This document shows positions 1 to 9,955 of a stretch of DNA of 34,772 nucleotides, one piece after another; position 1 is the first letter of the stretch, and each line of letters begins with the position of its first letter. A model generated the notes under the pieces. It was given only the letters and a program-made list of their open reading frames with translations. It was not told the DNA's origin and did no database searches. The stretch is taken from assembly GCA_030765205.1 (NCBI GenBank), contig JAVCDB010000050.1:1-34772 (forward strand). Direction: 5' to 3'. Origin of the DNA: Candidatus Aadella gelida (GTDB lineage Bacteria; Omnitrophota; Gorgyraeia; Tantalellales; Tantalellaceae). The position numbers were made by a program, and so were the translations under genes.

Positions 1-3
1 CAT
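1..3 (-). CDS. Probable start codon of a further minus-strand gene running off the window (product unknown)
   Basis: The reverse complement of positions 1-13 reads AGGAGACGTAATG, i.e. a Shine-Dalgarno-like AGGAG followed by ATG, just downstream of the gltD stop. Confidence 0.35.
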
Positions 4-50
4 TACGTCTCCTTTTATGGCGCTCTATTGGAAAACCTTTTCCCTAATGT

Positions 51-1496
51 TTACATATTCGGAAGATTGGTTTCCCCCATAAGGAATCTGTCAATAAAAT
101 GTGCTGCCTTGCGCCCCTCTGATATGGCCCAAACAATTAAGGACTGACCGCGTCTCATATCTCCCGCTGAAAAGACCTTTTCCACGGAAGTTTTTAGATC
201 CTCTCCCGTTTTGACATTTCCTCTCTCGTCAAGCTTAACGCCCAAATCACTTAAGAGTCCTTCGGGCGCAGGATGCAGAAAACCTAAAGCAAGAATTATA
301 AGATCCGACTCTATCTCAAAAGTGCTTCCGGGAATCTCTATCATTACAGGACAGGAATCCTTGGGCCCATTAATAAATTCAACTCGTGAACATTCAAGTT
401 TCTTAACCGCACCATTTTCACCAATAAATTTTTTGGTAAGTATTGACCATTCCCGCTCTGATCCTTCTTCATGACTGGAAGAAGTTTTAAGCATTAAAGG
501 ATATGTGGGCCACGGATACTCTTTGGTCCTACATTCTTCGGGTCTTGACATAATCTCTATCTGCATAACACAAGATGCGCCTTGGCGGTTAGCTGTACCG
601 ACACAATCCGAACCCGTATCTCCCCCACCTATAACTACGACTTTTTTTCCGGAAGCGTTGATCTCGTTTTCTGCATTTACGGGTGTTCCTGATACCTTAA
701 TATTGCTCTGAATAAGATAATCCATGGCAAAATGTATTCCGCTGAGTTTTCTGCCTTCAACAGAAAGGTCCCTCGGCTTACGAGATCCTCCAGCAAGACA
801 GACGGCGTTATATGTCTTCATTAACTCTTTTGCTTTGTAATCGGATCCTACATTAACAGATGTCTTGAATTCTATTCCTTCATCTTCCATTATTTCAATA
901 CGTCTATCAAGTATCCATTTCTCCAATTTAAAATCAGGAATCCCGTACCTCAGTATTCCTCCTGCTTTATCATACTTCTCAAAAACAGTAACATCATGAC
1001 CGGCTTTATTAAGTTGCATAGCACAGGATAATCCTGCAGGACCGGAACCTACAATAGCCACTTTTTTATCTGTACGGACCATAGGTTGCTCGGGAGCTAT
1101 CATCTTCTTTTTAAATGCATATTCTATTATGCCAAGTTCATTTTCTCTTATGCTTATCGCATCGTCGTTTATACCAAGAACACATGCATGTTCGCAAGGT
1201 GCAGGACAAATCCTACCGGTTATCTCAGGAAGATTGTTGGAAGCGTTTAAAAGCTTAAAAGCTTTTTCCCAATGCCCCTCCGCCATAAGATCATTCCATT
1301 CCGGAATATAATTACCTATTGGACATCCCCAATGACAGAAAGGCGTGCCGCAATCCATACATCGCTCAGCCTGATCGAGAGACTCGTCTTCCTTACGCAG
1401 AACGGAGACATGTTCATAGTCTTTAACCCTTTCACATACAGGTCTATATCCCCCGTCTTGACGCTTACCTTTTAAAAAACCTTTAGGATCACCCAT
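51..1496 (-). CDS. gltD: Glutamate synthase small subunit (NADPH-dependent, FAD and Fe-S binding)
   Basis: 481 aa; N-terminal Cys motifs (CMDCGTPFCHWGCP, CPAPCEHACVLG), GSGPAGL dinucleotide-binding motif, VIGGGDTGSDC; overlaps the gltB stop. Confidence 0.96.
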   Translation of the reverse strand: MGDPKGFLKGKRQDGGYRPVCERVKDYEHVSVLRKEDESLDQAERCMDCGTPFCHWGCPIGNYIPEWNDLMAEGHWEKAFKLLNASNNLPEITGRICPAPCEHACVLGINDDAISIRENELGIIEYAFKKKMIAPEQPMVRTDKKVAIVGSGPAGLSCAMQLNKAGHDVTVFEKYDKAGGILRYGIPDFKLEKWILDRRIEIMEDEGIEFKTSVNVGSDYKAKELMKTYNAVCLAGGSRKPRDLSVEGRKLSGIHFAMDYLIQSNIKVSGTPVNAENEINASGKKVVVIGGGDTGSDCVGTANRQGASCVMQIEIMSRPEECRTKEYPWPTYPLMLKTSSSHEEGSEREWSILTKKFIGENGAVKKLECSRVEFINGPKDSCPVMIEIPGSTFEIESDLIILALGFLHPAPEGLLSDLGVKLDERGNVKTGEDLKTSVEKVFSAGDMRRGQSLIVWAISEGRKAAHFIDRFLMGETNLPNM

Positions 1497-4400
1497 CTGT
1501 TTCCTCCAAAAGACCTAGGTCAGCTTCAACTTTTCTGCTTTCAAGTATACGTTTATACTCTACCGGCAAAACTTTAATAAACTTTCTTGACCCCTTTTTA
1601 AGATCTTTAAGAACCTTATCGGCACTTCGGCTTTTGGTGTATTGTTCATAATTGCGCAGCATATTATATATAGTGGTTATGTCGTCTTCTTTCAGTCTTT
1701 CAAGTTTTACCATATCAAGATTACATCTTTCTTTAAAATCACCATATTCGTCATATACGTACGCTATCCCGCCGGACATCCCCGCAGCGAAATTTTTCCC
1801 GGTTTTTCCAAGTACCACAACTCGTCCGCCTGTCATATATTCACATCCGTGATCCCCAACGCCTTCTACTACGGCATAAAGTCCTGAGTTCCTTATACAA
1901 AAACGTTCTCCTGCTACTCCACCTATGTAAGCTTCTCCGGATATTGCGCCGTAAAAAGCCGTGTTTCCTATGATTATATTGTCTGATGGACTATACTCGG
2001 CCCCTTTTCCTGAATGTATTATTATTTTGCCTCCGCTCATGCCTTTACCCACATAGTCGTTAGCCATTCCGCTAAGCTCGAATGTTATTCCTTTTGTCAA
2101 GAATGCTCCAAAACTCTGCCCGGAAACACCGGTAAATCTGCAGTAAATAGTGTCAGTTGGCAGCCCTCTCTCTCCCCATGTCTGGCAAACCTTACCGCTT
2201 AGCATCGCACCTACTGACCTATTGAAATTCTTTATATTAAGATCGATCTCCACTTTTTTAGCTGTTTTTATAGCCTCTTCTGAAAGCTTTATAAGTTCGA
2301 GGTCTAGTACCTTATCTATAGCATGATCCTGAACTGACACGCACCTAGAAGAAGTGCCTTCGGGAACTTTCGGCCGGTATATTATTTTTGAAAGGTCCAG
2401 TCCTTCGGCTTTTTGTGGAACAATTTCCCTGTTCTCTTCCAGAAGATCCGTCCTTCCTATCATATCGTCTACTGTACGTATACCTAACTCAGCCATTATT
2501 TCCCGCATTTCACGAGCAATAAATTTCATGTAGTTGACAATATAACTAGGCCTTCCTGCAAACCTTTTTTGGAGCATCTCATCTTGAGTAGCTATTCCCA
2601 CAGAACAATTGTTAAGATGACAATGGCGCAACATCACACATCCCAAAGTTATAAGAATAGCCGTTCCAAACCCGAATTCTTCAGCTCCGAGAAGTGCAGC
2701 TATTGCAACGTCTCTGCCTGTTCTCATCTGTCCGTCGGTCTGGAGCCTAACACGTCCGCGCAGTCCATTCAAAAGAAGAGTCTGATGAGTTTCAGAAAGT
2801 CCAAGTTCCCACGAAAGACCCGCATACCTTATAGAACTTCTTGGAGAGGCGCCTGTCCCTCCGTCGCCTCCTGAAATAAGTATCATATCGGCATGTCCTT
2901 TAGCTACCCCTGCTGCTACAGTACCGACACCCATTTCGGAGACAAGTTTAACACTTATGCGTGCTGAAGGATTAACATTTTTAAGATCGAATATAAGCTG
3001 CGCTAAGTCTTCTATAGAATATATGTCATGATGCGGCGGGGGCGAGATTAAAGTCACGCCCGGAGTTGTATACCGAGTCCTTGCTATTCTGGCGCTAACT
3101 TTATGTCCCGGGAGCTGTCCTCCCTCACCGGGTTTAGCACCTTGGGCGATCTTTATCTGTATTTCATCAGCGTTGACCAGATAATTAGTTGTAACTCCGA
3201 ATCTACCCGAAGCTATTTGTTTTATGGAGCTCCTTGCCGAATCTCCATTAGGGAAAGGAGTGAATCTTGCAGGATCTTCCCCGCCTTCACCTGTATTTGA
3301 TCTTGCTCCAAGGCGGTTCATAGCAATAGCAATAGCTTCATGAGCACTGCGGCTTATTGACCCAAGACTCATGGCTCCTGTAACAAAACGTTTTACTATT
3401 TCTTCTTCTGATTCTACCTTATCTATAGATATTGGTTTCGTTTTTCTGAATTTTAAAAGACTTCTTATTGTTGTAGGATTATCTGATTGATCATTTATCA
3501 GTCCCGCAAATTCTTTGTACCTTTTGTAATCATTGTTCCTTACAGAATCCTGGAGAGCCGCTATACTTTCAGGGTTCCAGAGATGAAATTCCCCGTCTCT
3601 TTTCCATTGATAAATCCCTCCGGTCGGGAGAATGTCCTGTTCCCTGCCGCCCCTTTCAGGATAAGCTTCTTTATGCTGTTTAATTGCTTTAGCAGCTATC
3701 TCTTCTATCCCTATTCCACCTATCCGGGAAATTGTGTGAGTGAAATATTTATCGATAACCTCGTCGCCAATCCCCAGAGCTTCGAATATCTGAGCACCTC
3801 TATAACTCGAAAGAGTTGATATACCCATCTTAGATAGAACTTTTAAGATGCCTTTTATCACGGATTTATTATAATTCTCAAGGGCATGTGTTAGATCAGG
3901 TCCGACTTCTCCTTCTTCCTTTAAATATTCTATGGCTCTATATACAAGATAAGGATTAACGCAATCAGCACCATATGCCGAAAGAAGAGCAAAATGATTG
4001 ACCTCTCGGGGTTCTCCGCTTTCCACTATTAAGCTGATTTGAGAACGTATAGCTCTTTTTACAAGATGGTGATGCACAGCGCTTACTGCTAAAAGAGCAG
4101 GCAACCCGGCGCTCTCCTTATTCACTCCTCGGTCCGAAAGTATTATAAAAGAGTATCCCTGCTCAATAGCAAATTCAGCTTCAAAACATACTCTTTCAAG
4201 AGCTTCAGTAAAGTCTTTAGATGAGGTGGGCTTAAAAAAAGTATATATGACTTTTGTTTTAAACCCGTTAACTTTTATATTCTTTATAATGTCGAGTTCT
4301 TCATTGGTAAGTATAGGCCTTTGAACCCTTAGCTTGTGACAATGTTCCGGCCCGTCTTTTAATATATTCTTACCTGATCCTATATAGTTATCAGTGCTCA

Positions 4401-6021
4401 TTACCAGTTCTTCTCTTATGGGATCTATGGCCGGATTTGTCACTTGAGCAAAAAGCTGTTTAAAATGATCATATAGCATTTGCGGGTTTTTAGATAAAAA
4501 CGCATGCGGAAGATCATTCCCCATTGACCCTATAGGCTCTTTACCGGTTTCAGCCATAGGCTTTATTATGAGATTAAGATCCTCGCGGGTATATCCAAAA
4601 GCTTTAAGGTTCGGGAAAATATCCAGATCTTTTTTTATATTTTCACCGGTATGGAGAAGATCGTCGAGCTCTACCATATGCTTCTTATTCCACTCACCAT
4701 ACGGTCTTTCTTCGGAAAGGGTCTTTTTGATCTCTGCGTCGTCAATTATCCGGCCTTCTTCGGTATTTATATACAGCATTTTCCCCGGTTCTAATCTTCC
4801 GGAATGCACTATTTCTGAAGGCCTAATATCCTGGACACCAACTTCCGAAGCCATAATAACTGTTCCGTCTTTCGTAACGATATACCTTGCCGGACGCAGT
4901 CCGTTCCTATCAAGTATCGCACCAATATTCGTCCCGTCAGTGAAACCTATAGCTGCCGGACCGTCCCACGGTTCCATCAAACATGCGTGATATTTATAGA
5001 ATTCCTTAAGCCCTTCTTCCATAACAGCATCCTGTTCCCATGCTACGGGAATAAGCATCATCATGGCATGCGCAAGCGAACGTCCGGAAAGATTGAGAAG
5101 TTCGAAAACATTATCAATAATAGCGGAATCGCTTTTATTCTCAACTATGACAGGTTTTATTTTTGTAATATCATTACCGAAAAGATCGCTCGCAAGAAGC
5201 CTCTCTCCGGAGCGAAACCAGTTTATATTACCCCTCAAAGTATTTATCTCACCGTTATGGGCCAGAAATCTAAAAGGTTGAGCAAGATCCCAAGTTGGAA
5301 ATGTGTTTGTGCTATAGCGCGAGTGCACCAAGACAAGTGCACTTTTCACCCTCTCATCACACAGGTCTTTGTAATACAATCCAACCTGAGATGACATAAG
5401 AAGACCTTTATAGCTAACTGTCCTGGAAGATATATTGGTGATGTAAAAAAAACTTTTTTGCCCGATCTCCGAAGCCTCTATCTGCTTCTCTATCCTTCTT
5501 CGTATGACGTAAAGCCTGCGTTCAAAAGCAAGTCTTTCTTTTATGCTTTTATTACAACCTATTACGACCTGTTTTATTCTTGGCTGCGTTTCCCTTGCGG
5601 TCTCCCCAATTATCGCCCCATCAACAGGAACGTCTCTCCATCCCAAGAGAGTTTGTCCTTCTTCTTCTATTATTTCAGAAAAAATAGCCTCACACTTTTC
5701 TCTGTCCTCATCAAGCGTAGGCATAAAGATTATCCCGGTACCATATTTTCCTTCTTCAGGAAGAGTTATCCCGATATCAGAATATACATCTCTATAGAAC
5801 TCGTGCGGTATCTGCAGCAAAACCCCGGCGCCGTCACCTGTTTTAGGATCTGCTCCTACAGCGCCTCTATGGCTCATCCTTTCAAGAATTTCGATCCCTT
5901 TCTTGACTATATTATTGGACCTCTCCCCATTAATATTACAGACAAACCCCACCCCACAGCTGTCATGTTCGAAGCTGGGATCATAAAGTCCCTGTTTTTT
6001 CGGAAAATGTGTATGTTTCAT
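1489..6021 (-). CDS. gltB: Glutamate synthase large subunit
   Basis: 1510 aa; N-terminal nucleophile amidotransferase (HDSCGVGFV), FMN domain (GGDGGTGASPRSSIRYAG), C-terminal GXGXG beta-helix (SGKVCQTWGERGLPTDT... GGVAGERFCIRNSG). Confidence 0.97.
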   Translation of the reverse strand: MKHTHFPKKQGLYDPSFEHDSCGVGFVCNINGERSNNIVKKGIEILERMSHRGAVGADPKTGDGAGVLLQIPHEFYRDVYSDIGITLPEEGKYGTGIIFMPTLDEDREKCEAIFSEIIEEEGQTLLGWRDVPVDGAIIGETARETQPRIKQVVIGCNKSIKERLAFERRLYVIRRRIEKQIEASEIGQKSFFYITNISSRTVSYKGLLMSSQVGLYYKDLCDERVKSALVLVHSRYSTNTFPTWDLAQPFRFLAHNGEINTLRGNINWFRSGERLLASDLFGNDITKIKPVIVENKSDSAIIDNVFELLNLSGRSLAHAMMMLIPVAWEQDAVMEEGLKEFYKYHACLMEPWDGPAAIGFTDGTNIGAILDRNGLRPARYIVTKDGTVIMASEVGVQDIRPSEIVHSGRLEPGKMLYINTEEGRIIDDAEIKKTLSEERPYGEWNKKHMVELDDLLHTGENIKKDLDIFPNLKAFGYTREDLNLIIKPMAETGKEPIGSMGNDLPHAFLSKNPQMLYDHFKQLFAQVTNPAIDPIREELVMSTDNYIGSGKNILKDGPEHCHKLRVQRPILTNEELDIIKNIKVNGFKTKVIYTFFKPTSSKDFTEALERVCFEAEFAIEQGYSFIILSDRGVNKESAGLPALLAVSAVHHHLVKRAIRSQISLIVESGEPREVNHFALLSAYGADCVNPYLVYRAIEYLKEEGEVGPDLTHALENYNKSVIKGILKVLSKMGISTLSSYRGAQIFEALGIGDEVIDKYFTHTISRIGGIGIEEIAAKAIKQHKEAYPERGGREQDILPTGGIYQWKRDGEFHLWNPESIAALQDSVRNNDYKRYKEFAGLINDQSDNPTTIRSLLKFRKTKPISIDKVESEEEIVKRFVTGAMSLGSISRSAHEAIAIAMNRLGARSNTGEGGEDPARFTPFPNGDSARSSIKQIASGRFGVTTNYLVNADEIQIKIAQGAKPGEGGQLPGHKVSARIARTRYTTPGVTLISPPPHHDIYSIEDLAQLIFDLKNVNPSARISVKLVSEMGVGTVAAGVAKGHADMILISGGDGGTGASPRSSIRYAGLSWELGLSETHQTLLLNGLRGRVRLQTDGQMRTGRDVAIAALLGAEEFGFGTAILITLGCVMLRHCHLNNCSVGIATQDEMLQKRFAGRPSYIVNYMKFIAREMREIMAELGIRTVDDMIGRTDLLEENREIVPQKAEGLDLSKIIYRPKVPEGTSSRCVSVQDHAIDKVLDLELIKLSEEAIKTAKKVEIDLNIKNFNRSVGAMLSGKVCQTWGERGLPTDTIYCRFTGVSGQSFGAFLTKGITFELSGMANDYVGKGMSGGKIIIHSGKGAEYSPSDNIIIGNTAFYGAISGEAYIGGVAGERFCIRNSGLYAVVEGVGDHGCEYMTGGRVVVLGKTGKNFAAGMSGGIAYVYDEYGDFKERCNLDMVKLERLKEDDITTIYNMLRNYEQYTKSRSADKVLKDLKKGSRKFIKVLPVEYKRILESRKVEADLGLLEETDG

Positions 6022-6042
6022 CTTTTATCTGCTCTTTTAGAG

Positions 6043-6079
6043 AAAAAAAAGCCCCTAGAACAATCTTATTCTAGGGGCT
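6043..6079 (-). terminator. Intrinsic terminator/attenuator in the gltB leader
   Basis: Minus strand AGCCCCTAGAA-TAAGATTG-TTCTAGGGGCT (perfect 11-bp stem, 6050-6079) followed by a run of T; lies between a consensus promoter and gltB. Confidence 0.9.
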
Positions 6080-6087
6080 TCTTTGCC
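6076..6087 (-). promoter_or_regulatory. Candidate ANTAR-type hexaloop hairpin in the gltB leader
   Basis: Minus strand GGC-AAAGAA-GCC (loop A1, G4); its 3' GCC overlaps the 5' base of the terminator stem. Confidence 0.65.
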
Positions 6088-6097
6088 TTGTATAATG

Positions 6098-6126
6098 ATA
6101 TTAACACCCCTCATTTGTCCTGTCAA
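6098..6126 (-). promoter_or_regulatory. Sigma70-type promoter of gltBD
   Basis: Minus strand TTGACA (6121-6126), 17-nt spacer, TAATAT (6098-6103). Confidence 0.85.
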
Positions 6127-6144
6127 GCTTAATTATATGGACTT

Positions 6145-6846
6145 TCAAGCTTTTATGATATTTTCAAAATTCTCGCACATTCTTTTCACATTAATGCTTA
6201 AGTTATCCTTTTTATCATGATAATGGCTCATTATTCTTTCTCTTTTAGCCCTTAAAGTCTCTTCACGACTATTCTGATATTCCAGTGTCCAATCATCTAT
6301 CATGCGAGCTGTCATCTCCGGATGAAACTGCAGACCATAGGCATTATTTCCGATCCTGAAGGCTTGATTCCGACAAGCCTCAGAAACTGCTAATAACGTT
6401 CCCCCGCTGGGTATACCGAAAGTATCCTGATGCCACTGAAACACATCTATCTCTTTGCCCAAACCCCTAAACAACGGATCTTCTTCCCCTTCCCCGGTAA
6501 GTTTGACGGAGGAAAAACCTATTTCCTCTTCTCTGGCTTTAGTAACCTTTGCCCCAGAGGCTTTAGCTAAAAGCTGCGCGCCTAAACATATACCCAGAAA
6601 CGGTACTTTTTCATCCAATACCTTTTTGATAAAGGTATCTTCATCTTTAAGATAGGGATACTTATCTTCTTCATAAACATTCATAGGCCCGCCAAGAATA
6701 ATCACGCCTTTTATGCCATTAAGCATATCAGGCAAAGAATCGTTACGACCAAGCTCGACCGTAACGATTCCATATTCCTTTTTGTCAAAATATTGTCCTA
6801 TTAGTCCGGGACTTTCCGAATCAATGTTTTTTACACAGAGTATCAT
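6145..6846 (-). CDS. Class I glutamine amidotransferase (GuaA N-terminal-like)
   Basis: Nucleophile elbow GICLGAQLL, GLQFHPEMT His/Glu; start placed at the internal Met MILCVKN (6846) just after the P-II stop. Confidence 0.85.
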   Translation of the reverse strand: MILCVKNIDSESPGLIGQYFDKKEYGIVTVELGRNDSLPDMLNGIKGVIILGGPMNVYEEDKYPYLKDEDTFIKKVLDEKVPFLGICLGAQLLAKASGAKVTKAREEEIGFSSVKLTGEGEEDPLFRGLGKEIDVFQWHQDTFGIPSGGTLLAVSEACRNQAFRIGNNAYGLQFHPEMTARMIDDWTLEYQNSREETLRAKRERIMSHYHDKKDNLSINVKRMCENFENIIKA

Positions 6847-6848
6847 AA

Positions 6849-7196
6849 TTATCCTATTGCCGCGCCGCCTTTTTCTCCGGTCCTTATCCTTATACATTCC
6901 GGAAGATCCAGCACAAAGATCTTCCCGTCTCCTATATTTCCCGTTCTAGCGCCTTCTATAATAGCATCTATGGTAGGATCAACAAACTCTTTGTTGACCG
7001 CTATTTCTAGCCTAATCTTTTTTAAAAGATTTACTTCATGTACTACGCCTCTATATGTCTCGGTATAACCTTTCTGCTGACCACATCCCAATGCATTCGT
7101 CACCGTCATCTTATGTACATCCGCATCAAATAAAGCTTTTTTAACATCGGGTAATTTGTGCGGCTGTATCATCGCTATTATGAGTTTCATATCCAT
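6849..7196 (-). CDS. glnB: P-II family nitrogen regulatory protein
   Basis: [15 protein letters not shown]..., [13 protein letters not shown]-loop, [12 protein letters not shown] signature; immediately downstream of amtB. Confidence 0.95.
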   Translation of the reverse strand: MDMKLIIAMIQPHKLPDVKKALFDADVHKMTVTNALGCGQQKGYTETYRGVVHEVNLLKKIRLEIAVNKEFVDPTIDAIIEGARTGNIGDGKIFVLDLPECIRIRTGEKGGAAIG

Positions 7197-7208
7197 ACCT
7201 CCTTAATT

Positions 7209-8552
7209 TTATTGTGTAGTGAAAACCTGGAATCCCGCATAGGCTTCCATTCCATGTTCACTGATATCAAGTCCTTTAAGTTCCTCTTCCCTCGATACTC
7301 TCAAACCTATAACTTTGTTTATTACCTGAAAAATTATTGTCATACCAACAGCTACAAAGCTTACAACTGCTACGGCTCCTAATGCCTGCACTCCGAGTTG
7401 ACTGAATCCTCCACCCTGGAGCAAGCCGTTATTAGCAAGCCCTAAAGCTTTATGACCAAATATCCCTACAGCAAGCGTGCCCCATACTCCATTGACCAGA
7501 TGTACGGGAACCGCTCCAACAGGATCGTCGATTTGTATTTTATCGAGAAAGAATGTTGCCGCAACAACCAGTATCCCGCCTATAGCACCTATAGCTAGTG
7601 CCTCTACAGGAAGAACATATGCGCAAGGCGCGGTGATCGCAACCAATCCCGCCAAAGCTCCGTTCATCGTCATTGTTAGATCGGGCTTGCCGCATCTTTT
7701 CCAGGCATAAAACATTGCTACAAGCGCTCCGCTAACTGCTGAAAGATTCGTATTTATAGCAACTTTCGCTATAAGACTACCGTCACCTACGGATAAAGTA
7801 GATCCAGGATTGAAACCGAACCAGGCAAACCATAGTATTAAAGCTCCCAATGATGCAAGTGCCATTGAATGCCCCTCTATTGCATTCGCAGAACCATCCT
7901 TATTAAATTTACCTATCCTAGGTCCAAGTATCATGGTTCCCACTAAAGCTGCGGTGCCTCCCACAGAATGAACCACGGCGGATCCGGCAAAATCACTAAA
8001 CCCGAGATTGGCTAACCAGCCTCCTCCCCAGATCCAATGTCCAACAAAAGGATATATGGCCGCTGATATCAGAAATGAATATATTAAATACGCCTTAAAC
8101 TTCATCCTTCCGGCTATTCCTCCGGCAACTATAGTAGCTGCAGCTCCGCAAAAAACCGCATGAAAGAACCATTCGGCTTCAAGTGGTATATGCCCTGTGT
8201 GTGAGGCTCCTGTAAGAGCCCATCCTGTCCATCCCATAAAACCATTCCCTGAACCAAACATTATGGCATACCCGAAAATAAAAAATCCCATGGATGCCAT
8301 GCAAAAATCCAGAAAATTATTCATCAGCACGTTACATACATTCTTAGTCCTAAGAAGTCCCGCCTCAAGCATACCGAACCCTGCCTGCATAAGAAATACC
8401 ATAAATGCGGCTATCATAACCCATAAGGTATCAACACCGGCATTACTGGCATATTTTACCGCATCGTCAGCCATGACATCCCCGCTAAAACCGGCTATAA
8501 ACAGTATGCCTGCAAACAACATCGTAACCTTTTTTAACATCTTTGTTTTCAT
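7209..8552 (-). CDS. amtB: Ammonium transporter (Amt family), copy 1, with N-terminal signal sequence
   Basis: 447 aa; multiple TM helices, ...FVGHWIWGGGWL..., VHSVGGTAALVG, DDPVGAVPVHLVNGVWGTLAVG. Confidence 0.96.
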   Translation of the reverse strand: MKTKMLKKVTMLFAGILFIAGFSGDVMADDAVKYASNAGVDTLWVMIAAFMVFLMQAGFGMLEAGLLRTKNVCNVLMNNFLDFCMASMGFFIFGYAIMFGSGNGFMGWTGWALTGASHTGHIPLEAEWFFHAVFCGAAATIVAGGIAGRMKFKAYLIYSFLISAAIYPFVGHWIWGGGWLANLGFSDFAGSAVVHSVGGTAALVGTMILGPRIGKFNKDGSANAIEGHSMALASLGALILWFAWFGFNPGSTLSVGDGSLIAKVAINTNLSAVSGALVAMFYAWKRCGKPDLTMTMNGALAGLVAITAPCAYVLPVEALAIGAIGGILVVAATFFLDKIQIDDPVGAVPVHLVNGVWGTLAVGIFGHKALGLANNGLLQGGGFSQLGVQALGAVAVVSFVAVGMTIIFQVINKVIGLRVSREEELKGLDISEHGMEAYAGFQVFTTQ

Positions 8553-8581
8553 TCCATGACCTCCATTTGCTTTACTCTTTA

Positions 8582-9919
8582 TTATTCCGTAGTAAAGATC
8601 TGAAACCCGGAATATGCTTCCATACCATGCTCATCTATGTCTAGACCTTTCAGCTGTTCCTGTTCTGTAACTCTAAGTCCCATAACCTTCCTTATTATGA
8701 GAAACAAGAGAAAAGCAGAACCGAAAACCCAGGCAAATACCGACAACACACCTGTGAGCTGTGTCATAAATAAAGATGTCCCCCCGCCGTGCAGAAAGCC
8801 ATTTGTGCCTCCATAAGCGGACTCGGCAAAGAGCCCTACCGCAAGCGTACCCCATGCTCCGCATACACCATGCACGGAAACCGCACCTACAGGGTCATCT
8901 ATATGTAGTTTCTTATCTATGAAATCAACACTAAAAACTACCAATGATCCTCCTATAGCACCTATAATAATAGCGCTAAACGGGGATACATTAGCGCACC
9001 CGGCTGTTATAGCTACGAGCCCAGCCAAAGCTCCGTTGAGTGACATACTGATGTCGGGTTTGCCGTATTTAATCCAAACGGTCACCATTGCAGCTATCGA
9101 ACCTGCCGCTGCCGCTAGATTGGTTGTTACGGCAATAACAGCAATACTAAGATCAGTCCCGGCTGTTGTGCTTCCAGCGTTGAACCCGAACCATCCGAAC
9201 CACAGGATAAAAACACCTAATGCAGCAAGAGGTATATTGTGTCCCGGAATAGCATTAGATGAACCGTCCCTATTATATTTACCAAGTCGCGGACCGAGGA
9301 GTATTGCTCCGGCTAAAGCAGCCCATCCTCCTACAGAGTGCACTACAGTAGAACCCGCAAAATCTATCATCCCTTTTGACGATAACCATCCCCCGCCCCA
9401 GATCCAATGTCCAACAACGGGATATATAAGAGCGGTTATAAACACGCTATATGCCAAATATGATTTAAACTTCGTCCTTTCGGCCATAGCACCCGAAACT
9501 ATAGTCGCGGCTGTGGCGGCAAATACTGTTTGGAACATCCAGAAAGTGAACTGCCATAACCCTTCCTGAGTACTCGGATCTCCGGTGCTCAGAAAAAACC
9601 CTGTTTTTCCGAATAGACCGAAGGCGCTCGCGCCGAACATAATACCGAACCCTATAGCCCAATAAGCTATAGATCCTACAGAAAAATCCATAAGATTTTT
9701 CATCATGATATTACATGCGTTTTTTGCTCTGGTAAAACCCGTTTCTACCATAGCAAATCCGGCTTGCATGAAAAATACAAGAAAGGCCGCAAGTAATGTC
9801 CACATAGTATTTATAGCAACTGCGTTACTAGACGCAGTAGGTTCATCTGCCCACAGAACTGCCGGTAAACATAACATCATCACCGGAAAGATCTTTAATA
9901 TTTTTTTAAATAACTTCAT
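8582..9919 (-). CDS. amtB: Ammonium transporter (Amt family), copy 2, with N-terminal signal sequence
   Basis: Same Amt signatures; AGGAGGAGATATG supports start MKLFKKILK at 9919 rather than the ORF start at 9946. Confidence 0.95.
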   Translation of the reverse strand: MKLFKKILKIFPVMMLCLPAVLWADEPTASSNAVAINTMWTLLAAFLVFFMQAGFAMVETGFTRAKNACNIMMKNLMDFSVGSIAYWAIGFGIMFGASAFGLFGKTGFFLSTGDPSTQEGLWQFTFWMFQTVFAATAATIVSGAMAERTKFKSYLAYSVFITALIYPVVGHWIWGGGWLSSKGMIDFAGSTVVHSVGGWAALAGAILLGPRLGKYNRDGSSNAIPGHNIPLAALGVFILWFGWFGFNAGSTTAGTDLSIAVIAVTTNLAAAAGSIAAMVTVWIKYGKPDISMSLNGALAGLVAITAGCANVSPFSAIIIGAIGGSLVVFSVDFIDKKLHIDDPVGAVSVHGVCGAWGTLAVGLFAESAYGGTNGFLHGGGTSLFMTQLTGVLSVFAWVFGSAFLLFLIIRKVMGLRVTEQEQLKGLDIDEHGMEAYSGFQIFTTE

Positions 9920-9955
9920 ATCTCCTCCTCTTCTAATCGGACTCAAAGGATAACC

